A DNA stretch of 64,000 nt from Acytostelium subglobosum LB1. Taxonomy: Eukaryota; Evosea; Eumycetozoa; Acytosteliales; Acytosteliaceae. The notes beneath the pieces were generated by a model. That model searched no databases, was not told the DNA's origin, and saw only the letters and a list, made by a program, of their open reading frames with translations. Positions 35,594 to 46,804 of this stretch are shown piece by piece. The DNA lies in the NCBI RefSeq assembly GCF_000787575.1, contig NW_012236532.1:1172157-1236156 (forward strand), given 5' to 3'. Within the stretch, counting starts at the first letter, position 1, and every line of letters begins with the position of its first letter. The position numbers and the translations under genes are program-made.

Positions 35594-37100
35594 TCTCTGT
35601 ATGTATTATTATATAAAGTATATATATATGAATGTATATATGAATGTTAAAAGATTGATCACACTGAACAATCAAATATTCCTGTTTCCAGGTTTAAGGT
35701 ATGTTGTGGTTGTTGGGGGGTGGTGTGCGATTATGATCAAAAGGGTGTGCACTCTCTGTGTGTGATTAAGATAAACAACAACTTTAAAGAAGTGATGTGA
35801 TGGCGAGGTGAAGAGAGGAGGAGGATGATGCGCTGCGATGATAATGACGACTGTCTGTTTGTTGTATGGTCTGTGATTGAATGTTGTGGAAATAAGTATA
35901 ATAATAATAATAATAATAATAATTAATATTATAATATTTGTTGGTTGATTGGTTGAGAGTTTGAAAGATGAGTGTTCGTGTCTATCTATCTATCTACTAT
36001 CTGGTTGGTGTGATGTGATCGGGGTGTTAGTTGGAATGGAATTGTAATGTAATGTGATGTGATAGGAATTGAAGGAAGGAAGGAAGGAAAGAATGAAGGA
36101 AGTAAGGAAGTAGTAATTGCACTGTCAATCAATCAAACATGAATTGAAGAAAGAGGTCGTTGTGATTGTGAGAAGTGCTAGAGGGGGCGGGCGTTGTTGT
36201 TGAGATGAAGTTGGTTGATTGGTTATGTGTGTCGTACCAGTAAATACTAAATAAAACCTCTCTTCTCTCTCTCTCTCTCTCTGTTTGTTTGTTTTAAGAG
36301 AGAGGGAACCGGATATGTATCTCCTCAAGATGTCTGGCATGTATATACATCTCGCGCCATCCTGCCATCCATCTTGCCATTCATCTTCATGCCATCCATT
36401 CAATCAATCAATCAATCCCCAGTCAGCACACATCATCATGTGATGAGAGTGTCTCTTTGTGTGGTCTGTGGTCACTCACACACATAGTTGCAGAGGGTGG
36501 CACTACCCCTTGAGCTGGATCGCCGAGTGTGATCGTGTGTGTGTCTGAGTGTGTTGTATCTATATTTGCCAATGCAGCTCGCAGTGAGTGATGGATAAGT
36601 TGAACCACACACGGCACGCGGCACATCCATTGACACTTCCACTGGTCACTTAATTGTGTCTGTTTATGTTTATGTGTTTGTGTGTATATGTGTGTGAATG
36701 ATCACAACACAGTGTGTGTTGATGTGACCGATGAACTGACACAAGTTGATTTGATTGATGCCCACACCATTAATTTGAATGACAAACACACAAACATAGA
36801 CATACAATTACATACATTATTTATGTTTGAAGAGTGTCCGATGAACAAACTCTCTAATCACGAATGGATACTTTGTGGATGTTGATCAACTTGTGGATGG
36901 TTGGATGGAAGGATGTGGACAATGATTGGTTATACGAGTATGTGTATGTATGCACGTGTATATGCTCTCTCTTGTAAGGCGATCACCTTGTAAAATGACA
37001 AGCCCACCCCACACACCACCAAGGACCCAAAGACTAATATTGATTGGATTGGTTTACCAATCAAATGTTGTGAAATCATCACCACTCACGCACTCAATCT
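35594..37100. other. 1.5-kb gene-free region with microsatellites
   Basis: Simple-sequence tracts: TAA runs near 35900, GGAA/GAAG runs near 36075-36110, CT runs near 36260-36280, and GTGTGT near 36535 and 36680-36700. Short frames on both strands have no coding character. It holds the promoter of the RhoGAP/GEF gene and the 3' flank of the ankyrin gene. No RNA gene was recognised. Confidence 0.5.
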
Positions 37101-39464
37101 TTATTGTATTGCCATACCAGTGATATCACATGCAGTGATCATATTTGGATGCACAACATGCAATGATTGTTGTTGTTTCTTGACAATCATACCAAGTACA
37201 CCAGTAGGATCACCATGCTTCTGAATGATCACCTCCAACTCATCGATCATTCCAACGCCCTGATTACTTAGCCAAAGTAATAGATCAGGTCGTCTGCGTA
37301 GTGTGACCGACAGTGACTTGATGTTACTCTTAATCCAATCCATGACACTGGGGTCCACTTGAACCAGACGTCTGAGGAAATCCAATGAGTACAATCTGAT
37401 CTGATCGCGTGAGATTGATTCCCAACGATCTGGATACGTCTCCTTGACCAATGGTATCATCTGGCAGGGCATCAACGCGAATGTGTACTCATCAAACACA
37501 CACTCCTTGTTGTCATACTTCAACACGTAGGCCAACACTTCAACATTGAACCTGCTCACATGAGTCAGAACAGTCTTGCATGATGCCTGGCCCTCTTCTG
37601 ACTGGAACCATTGATATAGCTTGATTGATTGAATGCTCAATGACTTGGCGTGTTCAATTGTGATGCGCTCCTGCATCATTTGATGGAGACCAAAGAGGTG
37701 CAGAAGTATGCCATTGTATCCTTGACAGAAGGTCAGACTCTGTTTACGCTTGGCCTTGATTGATGACTCATATGACAGGATGTGGCAGAGTAGTCTTGTG
37801 TCACAGGTGCTCAATGTGCAGTGGAGTATGTTGAGGAACATTGGATTGAGGTCTAGGCATCGTGGATGTTCAATCTTGTTACGGGCAACCATGTGATCAA
37901 CGATGATATCACCAAACCTCTTGACAAGAGTTGGATTCTTGATAGTAATAAGTTCACAGCCCCAGTTGGGGACGTTGTCCAGGAGATAGATGAGTGCTTC
38001 ATTGGTTCCAGGTATGAGATTTCTAGCATGGAACATTCTACATGTTGTACTGAAGAGTGGCAGACCAGGGAACTTGCTCTCAAGTGTTCTAATCGCCTTC
38101 ATTGTCAGTACTCCATCATCCTTGCGAGACAATAGACCGGACATTGAGGTGACCAACAAGTCTGTGGATTGGACATCTTTGATCTTGTTCTCGGCCATCA
38201 ATGTGATAAGCTCATCAACTTGTTCCGCAGTACCATGTGTCATGACCATCATAGTAACAATCTTCTCCTTGGTGACTGGATTGGTATCGGCCACTGGCAA
38301 TATTGGAGTTTGGCTGACCAATGACACTCGGGAGATTGGTGGAGCATTTTCAATGAGATGATCGATCAATGTTGACATGGGCACTTGGAGGATCTTGGCA
38401 AGTTTCAATTCATCTTTGATCCAAACGTTCAAACATTCTCTGCTGAGCATAGTCAATACATCGATCTCTATCAAATGTGCTGTGATACAATCAACCAACA
38501 ACTCCTGAGTTTGGTCACCAGGTTGAAGTTGAGGATACCTCTTGATAACAGACGCCTTGATTTCAGCCATGTAGTCATCAGGGGATGGGAGTGGATTTCC
38601 TTCCTTCATCTGGATCTTTGCCAACAGACCAGCTCTATGATGTGATCTCGGTCTATTATTGGAAACCATCTTTATCACATGATCTTGTGAAAGTGATCTG
38701 ATTGAGTAGTGTTTGACTATCTTTGACATTTGGATCATTCCAACTTCCCCACTCTTATACAATGATGGATAGTCCTCTGCAGCCTTAACAATATCAATCA
38801 CCTCGGTTTCTCCAAAATTCTCGACCATCCATTGAATGACATCGAATGCATTTGCTGGTGCCAATGATGAATGGATCACACCCTCCAGCCATGTCAACAC
38901 CTTCTTCTCTAGAACCTTTCCAAGCAACAAGTTGACTGATTTCTTGGGTGTACCAACTGGCATTGGATCAATGTTGTTATCATAGAGATGATTGAGTAGG
39001 TCCAAGTGTCCACCTTTTGCTGCACCTTGTATCGCACCTTTGTGTCTCAAAGTGATGGGCTCAGTTTGATTGAGTAGATGTTGAACAATCTCCTTGTTAC
39101 CAGCTTCACATGCAGATGATATCAAATCTTCACCAATAAATATATCTTGATAATTATTATAAATAATAATGAATTGTTGATATGATGTAATGACTTTGAG
39201 TATGTTGTTTAGATCTTCAATGGTGAGCTCTACACAATGTCCACTGGCAATCTTATCAACTAATAATGAATAATGACCATATTGTATCATCTCTGAAGCT
39301 TTGTTCCAATCATTATATCTCCTCCTTCCCAACCAACACCATGACTCATCGTCTGGTACTCCTCCAATATCCTCTCTAACATGTTTAAATATCTTCCTAA
39401 TCAAATATCTATTTGAGAATGTTGATATTATTGGTTGTTCATTAATTGTTTTTGTAGATGGCAT
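37101..39464 (-). CDS. Dictyostelid-type large ankyrin-repeat family protein
   Basis: Single exon, 787 aa, starting MPSTKTINEQPIISTF. The opening NRYLIRKIFKHVRED resembles the F-box-like start of this expanded dictyostelid family, followed by NKASEMIQYGHYSLLVDKIA and ankyrin units (SSACEAGNKEIVQHLLNQ, GAAKGGHLDLLNHLYDNN). The rest is a long alpha-helical region without clear motifs. Its length and order match the 784-aa protein at 14.0-16.4 kb, so the two are paralogues. Function is unknown. Confidence 0.82.
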   Translation of the reverse strand: MPSTKTINEQPIISTFSNRYLIRKIFKHVREDIGGVPDDESWCWLGRRRYNDWNKASEMIQYGHYSLLVDKIASGHCVELTIEDLNNILKVITSYQQFIIIYNNYQDIFIGEDLISSACEAGNKEIVQHLLNQTEPITLRHKGAIQGAAKGGHLDLLNHLYDNNIDPMPVGTPKKSVNLLLGKVLEKKVLTWLEGVIHSSLAPANAFDVIQWMVENFGETEVIDIVKAAEDYPSLYKSGEVGMIQMSKIVKHYSIRSLSQDHVIKMVSNNRPRSHHRAGLLAKIQMKEGNPLPSPDDYMAEIKASVIKRYPQLQPGDQTQELLVDCITAHLIEIDVLTMLSRECLNVWIKDELKLAKILQVPMSTLIDHLIENAPPISRVSLVSQTPILPVADTNPVTKEKIVTMMVMTHGTAEQVDELITLMAENKIKDVQSTDLLVTSMSGLLSRKDDGVLTMKAIRTLESKFPGLPLFSTTCRMFHARNLIPGTNEALIYLLDNVPNWGCELITIKNPTLVKRFGDIIVDHMVARNKIEHPRCLDLNPMFLNILHCTLSTCDTRLLCHILSYESSIKAKRKQSLTFCQGYNGILLHLFGLHQMMQERITIEHAKSLSIQSIKLYQWFQSEEGQASCKTVLTHVSRFNVEVLAYVLKYDNKECVFDEYTFALMPCQMIPLVKETYPDRWESISRDQIRLYSLDFLRRLVQVDPSVMDWIKSNIKSLSVTLRRRPDLLLWLSNQGVGMIDELEVIIQKHGDPTGVLGMIVKKQQQSLHVVHPNMITACDITGMAIQ

Positions 39465-40249
39465 TCTATTAAACTATTATTATTATTACTATGATTATTA
39501 TTGATTGAATATCTCAATGTTCTTGATTTGAGTTTAGGTGAGTTGAGTTATATTGATATCAAGATGAGACTTTGGAAACCAGGAAGCTATCACTTCTCAA
39601 CATTTCCCTCGATCTCCCCCACTTCAGCTCACACCCAAACACACCCACTCATTCCTCTAGTAAAATGGTCAACTTTGGTTGATAAATAATAATGCCTATG
39701 TGGTAATGATTATGTAGTTGTCTTGTATATCCGCCGATATCGGCATAAATATATCAACGTGGATAGTTCTTTAGTAGAATGATATTTAGATATCTATTTG
39801 AACTTCCAAAATTTTTAAAAATTGAACTTAAGTAAGGTGATGAAATTTGAATTTGAAATTCGCGCCCATTATTATTGACGGTTGGGTTCAAAATGTTCGT
39901 TGGTTAGACGTGGACCACATGTGACTGTGACACTGGGCGACTACTCATCTCATTGGCATTGCACTCACTCTCTCCTACTTGTACACATACACATATACAT
40001 ACATATACAAATACATCAATAATAAACACATTGACATGTATCACTCACCACTTTGTTCTGCCTTGTTGTCTCACTACTGCTGATGAGTTACTGCTGAGTT
40101 TGAGTTATGATATCAATCAATGAGTGAGTACTAATAGACTTCTAATTGCATAACCATCTGCTGCTTACTTACACTATCCTCTTCTTCTCATCTCCTCCTT
40201 GACCTTGTGCCTTGAAGCCCGCTTTGTGGTCCTTGCCCAAGTCTGAGTC
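39465..40249. other. AT-rich spacer before the satellite
   Basis: Promoter side of the minus ankyrin gene. Contains a 12-bp palindrome gccgatatcggc near 39733 and an E2F-like TTCGCGCC at 39859-39866. No ORF was seen. Confidence 0.4.
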
Positions 40250-41600
40250 ACCTTACCGAACCTCTGTCTCCAACTAGATTGACGTCCGCCATGCCACCAC
40301 GTTGACCACAGCCATGAACCTCTGTATCCATCTGTACAGTCGTCCACTGCCCAGAACCTCTGTCTCCAACTTCAGATTGGGGTCGCCACGCTGCCTTGAG
40401 TGCCCACAGCCCTGAACCTCTGTCTCCAACTAGTCTGATGTCCAACATTGTGACTCCGCCACTCTGACCGCCGCCAGCTACCAAGTTGTCCATCTCGAGT
40501 TGACCACGGCCCCGAACCTCTGTCTCCAAATAGATAGACAGCCGCCATCCGCCACGATGACCACAGCCCTTGGCCTCTGACTCCAACTAGACAGACTGCC
40601 ACGCTGCCGACCGCCATGCCGCCACATTGACCACAGCCCAGAACCTCTGACTCCACCTTGAAATACAGCCACGCTGACCACCGCCAAGTTGAACGCCGCC
40701 ACAGCCTTGATGCCAAGATGGCCACTGCCCAGAACCTCTGTCTCCAACTGGAGACTGAAGGGCCCATTGTGACTCAGCCATGCTGACCACCGCCATGATG
40801 CCATGTTGACCAAGCCCAGAACTTCTGTCTCCAACTTGACTGTCCGCCATGATGACCTGAGTGACCACAGCTCTGAAACTCTGTCTCCATCTAGACAGAC
40901 GGCCATCATTGTGCCTGCGCCATCCACATTTTAGGTTGTGCATGCCAAGCAGTCCACAGCCCAGAACCTCTGTCTCCAACTTCTGACTTCCAGCGTGCTG
41001 CCACGTTGACCACCTCCATCTCCATCTGTACAGTCGTCCGCCATGTTGCCAAGTTGTCCAGAACCTCTGTCTCCAGCTAGACTAGAGGTTGCAATGCTGC
41101 CCCGAGTCCATGAACCTCTGTCTCTAGCGGATGACCACAGCCCAGTACCTCTGTCTCCCACTAGACAGAGGTCGCCATGCTGCCAAGTAGTCCACAGTCA
41201 TGACCACCGCCACGTTACCAAGTTGTCCATCTCGAGTTGACCACAGCCCAGAACCTCTGACTCCAAATAGACTACCACTGTGCTTCCACGTTGACCATAG
41301 TCCAGGACCTCTGTCTCCAACTTGACTAACTGCCACGTTGACCACCGCCCGCCTTGTTGACCGCCTCCATGCCCAGATGGCTACCGTCGACAACCTCTGA
41401 CTCCAACCAGACAGACAGCCATGCTGACAAGTGCGACGCCATGCTGCCAAGTTGTCCATCTCGAGTTGACCACAGTCCAGAACCTCTGTCTCCAACTGGA
41501 CAGACGGCAATGCTGACAACCGCGCCGCCATGTGCCATCAGTGACCAAAGCCTCTGTCTCCAACTAGACAGACCGCAGCCATCCTGCCAAGTTGAGGAAT
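40250..41600. repeat. Degenerate satellite array (left)
   Basis: About 19 imperfect copies of a core reading gaacctctgtctccaact recur every 35-100 bp, with companion words gttgaccac, ccatgctgcc and caagttgtccatctcgag between them. The stretch is GC-richer than its surroundings. Because stop codons are rare in the repeat, four or five frames stay open on the minus strand; they read as the same VGDRGSGLWS-like peptide shifted and are not genes. The same words appear in opposite orientation at 63.8-64.0 kb. Confidence 0.85.
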
Positions 41601-43139
41601 GATCATAATCAAAGCATTAATAAACCATGAAATCAGGAGTTGTGCAAGTGTGACTTGGAAGGAGAATAACAACAATTGGAAAAGTACAACTCAATGATGT
41701 CGCCTGGGCACGGTTGCTGCCCAACGGCTTTAAAAAAAATAAAGGCAGCACTTGTGACAATGAGAAGAAACTCTCAAAGTCAACAAAGTTGCTGCCATAC
41801 CTGTCTCGACGCTGCCCAAAGTCTAATAGCGACAGGTGTAGTCCCCAGGCCGTGCCCACCCCTCTTACATGATGGGCCCACCCGTCCCTCTTGCATGACA
41901 GGCCGACCCATCCCTCTTGCATGATGGGCCACGGCCACCCCCTTGCGGAGATGGCCAAATGGTGATGGGAGGAAATGTTAGTAGTATTCGGTCCTGGAAA
42001 GGTCCACCTCGGCTTGGCCTGGCTTGGCTCGGCGGCATGGCACTCGGTCTGGCACGGCACTGGCACGGCACTGGATGACTTGGAGGGAATAGACCTCGCA
42101 ACGACAGGTCATCGTGTGAATGAATCACAACGTCTCCACTGTGTCATCTGGGTTCGGGTGATGGATGTAGGACCACTGGATTGGTGCGTTGGTAACTCGA
42201 CTTTGATATTGTTGTTGTTGTTGTTGTTGTTGGTTGTTGGTGGTTGATTGGTTTCAATCGCCAGCCGAGAGATATTTGGGTTTTACCCATCACTCATCTG
42301 CTTGATCGACGGCAAGATATAAATAGGTGAATTACTAATTGAAAAGGAGAGGGACCGGAGGAGAGCAGACTGGCTCATCCACCTCATAATCTGGTGATGG
42401 TGGATATTGGTATCTAGGTAGTGGGTGGTGGCCAATGTCTGCTTGGGTGACTGGATGACTGGATGGTAATGTTGGATATAGATGGTCTCCAGGTCTCGGT
42501 CCGAGGTCGGAATGTTGTTGATTGATTTCATTGTCTTGGATGAAAAGGACATGGACGAGGATGGTTAGTACTTTGTTTGACAGCAGACAGGAAGACATCA
42601 CTCAATCAATGAATGAATGAGTTCATTTGATGTAAACATACGATTTGGTCCCATTTGATTTGGGGTGGATACTGGTTGCCTTCTGGGGTAGACAGGCAAC
42701 GATCGTAACAACCTGAGACAGATACAGTGAATGAGCTGGACATTACTATTCTCCTGGTTGAGAGGAGCGTATGGGACAGTATTCGCAATGACAAATGCGA
42801 CATCAAGAGGAACCCTGCGTGAGAACCTGACTCCATCTTGATCCTTTCCATATAAAATCTTTGGTCGCCTGTTGTCGAACAGTGGTCTATAAATAATAAT
42901 AATATGATTGATTGATATGATTGATTGATTGATTGATTGATTGGAAGGTTGGTGAGATAGAGAGTCAATGTTAGTATTATGAATTAGAATGATGATAGTA
43001 TTATAGTAACATTGTAATAATGTTATAAAAGTGTACATACATGTATTAAAGTTGATATGGTAATGAGTGATGTCAATGCCCACTTGTCCAAGGACATTCA
43101 CCGCAATGAGAGAGTCTGTGAGTGGGTGAGAAGTGACAC

Positions 43140-43173
<34 letters not shown>

Positions 43174-43316
43174 ACTCATAAACACACATTTTGAATTAAA
43201 TATTAAATATTTAAATATATTTAATTAACAGATTGACCATTTAACGGTCCATTTGAATTTGTATCACTCAATACCATCTCAGTGTCATCATCAATGAAGT
43301 TCACAACGTTGATGAG
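41590..43316 (-). repeat. Inverted-repeat unit, left arm
   Basis: The reverse complement of this segment matches 61750-63775. A 440-bp portion (41617-42066 against 63292-63741) is almost base-identical, differing only in its last bases. The inner edge near 43280-43316 (agtgtcatcatcaatgaag) matches 61770-61795. Weaker, indel-rich similarity continues inward to about 43560. Relative to the right arm it lacks 297 bp at 42885-42888. It includes CACA and GTT microsatellites and three tandem 26-bp repeats. Confidence 0.88.
42335..42888 (-). pseudogene. Left copy of the repeat-unit gene, N-terminal part deleted
   Basis: Two exons (about 42888-42642, and 42534-42335) correspond to the C-terminal two thirds of the 208-aa gene in the right arm (PLFDNRRPKILYGKDQDG through to VPLLFN). 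The 297-bp deletion removes the start and the first exon section, so this copy has no equivalent ATG; upstream frames read into ATCA-repeat intron-like sequence. The splice sites of its last intron (donor GTATGT, acceptor ccaag) remain intact. Substitutions are few (Y for F, V for F, PLPR for QQLR). Confidence 0.6.
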
Positions 43317-43560
43317 CCTTGATTGAGGCTGAGTGATCGTTCACCAATGTATATGATTGAATGAAGTTTACAACGTTGATGGGGTCTGGATGAGCCTTGA
43401 TTGAGAGTCTGAGTGAAGTGAGCCCCACGATCGCTCCATCAGGATAGGAATACTCTTAATGAATGAATGTGCCTTGTTGTGACATTGCTCTGGTGTCCAT
43501 TCTGATCTTGATGTGCTTGCTGATGAGTGCCAAGTGGGCCGTGATGATTGAATGAGAGCA

Positions 43561-44992
43561 GAGCCTCACACTATTTGAGATGTAATGTTCTATCTTTCTG
43601 ATTGACTGATGACTGATTATGCGAGCAGTTAAGCTTGTTGAAAGGGCATGCATCACAATTGGACCAACACTCCCCCAACCAGTCAGCCAGTCAGCCAGTC
43701 AGTCAATCAATCAGTCATCAGTCAATCAGAAAGTTGTTTCCAAGCCACAGTGATCGTTGGGAAGACCGTCAAGTAATTGCCAATGTATACTTTGTTGAGT
43801 GCCAAAGTAATCGACAAAGTAATCGGGCAATGACGCATCGGAACTAAGTTTGATTAATTGTTTGAATATTCAACAACAGACTTGAGATTGATGAGGCACG
43901 GTGACTTTGGCGACTAACATTATCCAGTTGGTTGGCAATGATCGAGTACTCTTGGTCATGCTGGTCCAAAGTTCACACAAGTCCATCTCCGAAACTAGAT
44001 TGTTGCCTAACTCCTCATTCCTGTTTGACAATGTTGCTCATTCCTTTTAGATGTTGGTGGATGGCAGAATGTTGATTATCTCGCTCATGAGGAGCGTGGA
44101 CGTCATGACGCAGATCTCAATCAGGATGAAAAGAGTAGTCCAATGTTCACATTGATTGGGTTCTAAAGAAAATGCTGTACCTCATCATCATCATTATTCA
44201 TTGATTTGAATGATAGAATGATTGAATGACTGATTGTTTGATTGATTGATTGATAGAGAGTGATCATTGTACGACCCAATGAATGGTAGAATATATATAA
44301 TTACTAATGAATGGTGAGCAAACATGAAAGAGTAAATAGAATAATGAATTAAAGGCATGCATTTACTCAGTCTGTAAATTACTTGAACGATCGATCTGAG
44401 ATTGCAACACTAGTTGTGTTAATGGAGCAAACAAATAAGTGTGTGTAAAGCTTACCTTGGAGGGGGGTGTTATTTGATTAGAGATGTGTGTGTATGAATA
44501 ATGCTTGACACACCAATCATTGTTGACAACAACAACATTGACTACTTTGATCAATCCACAGGCGACACTTTCAACAACACACATTTATATATATCATTGT
44601 CCGTAATTATAAACAAACACATATATCTTTCTTTGTGATTGGTGGGGAGGTTGTGTATCACTCACTCACTCATAATCCATCCGACACATCTCTCGCACCA
44701 TTCCCCTCTCTCCAGATCGTGTTCCAGCTTTAAACCTGTAGCTCGAATCAATTACACGATCACCCATTCCCTATCTGCTGATCTATGATCATATTAGAGT
44801 GAGGGAGTAGGTGATAGTTGATCACCTTTGAGTGAGTGAGTATGTCACTATACTCATTCCATCACTATTGTCTAATTAATCAATTAATCATTAAATCATT
44901 GATACACAGACAGACAGACAGAATCAATCACTCCTTAGTTAACAAATCAATCAAACTTCTTATTTGGAAATATTAAAAAAGACAACTGGAAA
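43561..44992. other. 1.4-kb spacer with a long perfect hairpin
   Basis: Carries a 25-bp perfect inverted repeat, 43594-43618 with 43709-43733 (loop 90 bp), and CAGT/TGAT microsatellite sequence. The remainder up to the SH3 gene has CAGA repeats near 44910 and no convincing ORF. It includes the promoter of the plus SH3 gene. Confidence 0.5.
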
Positions 44993-46804
44993 ATGAATTG
45001 TTTCCAAGTTGTAGCGATCAAGGATCACAAGGCGATACATCAGTCACAGTTGTCATTTCGTAGAGGTGATACTATTGTAGTATACGAGACTGCTGCCACT
45101 GGATGGTGGCGTGGCGAACTATTGGACAAGCGTGGACTATTCCCACATACCTATGTCACCTATGACAAGGAGACCCTGGGTGCAGACCCACTTGGCACCA
45201 GCCAGAGGCAGCAACCCTTTCCACAACCACAGTCACAGTCACAATCTCAGCAGCCGACTCAACATTTGCAGATAAAAAAGAGTGCCAGTCCAGTTGGACA
45301 GGTGTCGCCTACATTGAAGGAGTTGGAGGATGACTTTGCAGAGATAGATCGTATAATATTGGCTCATTCGCCAGTTCATTCAGTGTCGCCACAGATACCA
45401 ATACCAACAACTACAACACAACATCTACAACAACAAAAGAAATCAACTACACCTCCTCAAAGGAATATTTATAACACAATATCATCGGCATCGATATCCT
45501 TGTCGACATCGCCACACTCACATTCAGCCTCCACCTCGCCACCAACAAGATTCAATCATAATGGAGTTGGTGGTGGTGGACATGGCAACAGCTCCCCTAC
45601 TCCACCAATGATCGCAGTCCAGCCATCAGACTTACAACGAGCATTGAATAAGACATCGACTACGCCACGTAGCACGACCAGTCCATCAGGAGAACAGATG
45701 GAGCAACACAATCATCTTCGTCGCGAGTTGTCTGGTCCATCAATGTCAGTGAGTGATGAAGCGGAAAAGGAGAAGACTACAAGGAATGGTGGCGCACGTC
45801 CACTTCATGGATCGGGACAGGCACAATCCAAAAGAGATGAAGAGGATGACCACCAAGAGTCGACAAAGTATATGACGTTGCCAAACTCATCAGAGTATAC
45901 CAAGGCGCGCAAGCCTTTATCATCGATGTTTGCTCAACCAACTGCAGGCACACGTATCACACTCGCTCAATGCAACTTGGATGTGCCATACTACCTCACC
46001 AGGGCCACGCTGTCCTATGTCAAGCAAGCAATGGACGAGCTGACGATCAAGACCGACGACCTGATCCTCGTGTACAACTCAAAGGACATCGATGGCGACT
46101 GGTGGGTCGGCAAGCTCAAGAGCAGCTTTGGCATCTTCCCCAAGAACTGCGTAGAGATCATCAAAGATATATCACCGCCAACCGCCAGCACTACATCTCC
46201 TCGAAAAGCGTCGGCATCAAACAGCAACACGCCACTGGCAATGTCACCATCACTCAAACAAAGTGGCAACTCTGTTGTTTCAAACAACAGCTATAACAGC
46301 GTCAACAGCAACAACATGTTCTTACGACCCACCGCCTCATCAGCATCTTCCAATGGATCACATCCAGTCCTTTCACCACTGTCCTCTCCCCAGACCAGTA
46401 CACCTTCATTGACTTCATCTCACTCACCACCTCAACATAACACATCGCCTCCAGTTACATCATCCAAGCCGCCAGCCTCGGCACCGCTACCAGTGGTGAT
46501 TGCCCCATCACCGCCACAGCCACAGCCACAGCCCCAGTCTCAGACACAGATACAAATACCAAACAAGCCAAGCATGACAGATGAGGAAGCAGCTATCGCT
46601 CAAAAGATCAAGAGTACATTCTCATTGTTTGGCAATAAGGATCAGATGCTGGAAGCGATACAAGGACTGGCAATCAAGTTTGTCAAGCAGACCAACACAC
46701 TCAAACAAGAACTGGACAATGAGCGATCTCTTCGTTTGACCTCCGAACAAGAGATTGCCAAACTGCGAGCACAGCTGGCACTGCTCCAACAACACCAAAG
46801 ATGA
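44993..46804 (+). CDS. Double-SH3 adaptor protein
   Basis: Single exon, 603 aa. SH3-1 is at the N-terminus (about 1-60; VVAIKDHKAIHQSQLSFRRG, GWWRGELLDKRGLFPHTYV). SH3-2 lies at about 325-395 (DELTIKTDDLILVYN, DGDWWVGKLKSSFGIFPKNCVEI). They are separated and followed by long Ser/Thr/Pro/Gln-rich linkers with PPxP-type stretches. The C-terminus (about 570-603; LDNERSLRLTSEQEIAKLRA) looks like a coiled coil for dimerisation. No catalytic domain is present. It is probably a scaffold for actin or membrane-trafficking partners, by analogy with other SH3 adaptors. Confidence 0.85.
   Translation: MNCFQVVAIKDHKAIHQSQLSFRRGDTIVVYETAATGWWRGELLDKRGLFPHTYVTYDKETLGADPLGTSQRQQPFPQPQSQSQSQQPTQHLQIKKSASPVGQVSPTLKELEDDFAEIDRIILAHSPVHSVSPQIPIPTTTTQHLQQQKKSTTPPQRNIYNTISSASISLSTSPHSHSASTSPPTRFNHNGVGGGGHGNSSPTPPMIAVQPSDLQRALNKTSTTPRSTTSPSGEQMEQHNHLRRELSGPSMSVSDEAEKEKTTRNGGARPLHGSGQAQSKRDEEDDHQESTKYMTLPNSSEYTKARKPLSSMFAQPTAGTRITLAQCNLDVPYYLTRATLSYVKQAMDELTIKTDDLILVYNSKDIDGDWWVGKLKSSFGIFPKNCVEIIKDISPPTASTTSPRKASASNSNTPLAMSPSLKQSGNSVVSNNSYNSVNSNNMFLRPTASSASSNGSHPVLSPLSSPQTSTPSLTSSHSPPQHNTSPPVTSSKPPASAPLPVVIAPSPPQPQPQPQSQTQIQIPNKPSMTDEEAAIAQKIKSTFSLFGNKDQMLEAIQGLAIKFVKQTNTLKQELDNERSLRLTSEQEIAKLRAQLALLQQHQR

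Noticed and set aside
35594-37100. Short frames between the RhoGAP/GEF and ankyrin genes
   Set aside because: They consist of microsatellite-derived residues (Cys/Val/His runs from GTGT and CACA) with no domain or splice support.
40250-41600. CRISPR-like array
   Set aside because: Repeats are degenerate, spacing is irregular, spacers are themselves repeated, and the context is eukaryotic.
40248-41602. Long overlapping frames in the satellite (VGDRGSGLWS-type peptides)
   Set aside because: Several frames are open at once and read the same DNA words shifted. This is a composition effect of the repeat with few stop codons, not coding selection.
41617-42066. 149-codon frame in the left arm, duplicated at 63292-63741
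   Set aside because: It spans a GC-rich region with three tandem 26-bp repeats and an A/T run. The peptide looks like translated repeat, and identity between copies is at DNA level with a divergent end, so it is not evidence of a protein.
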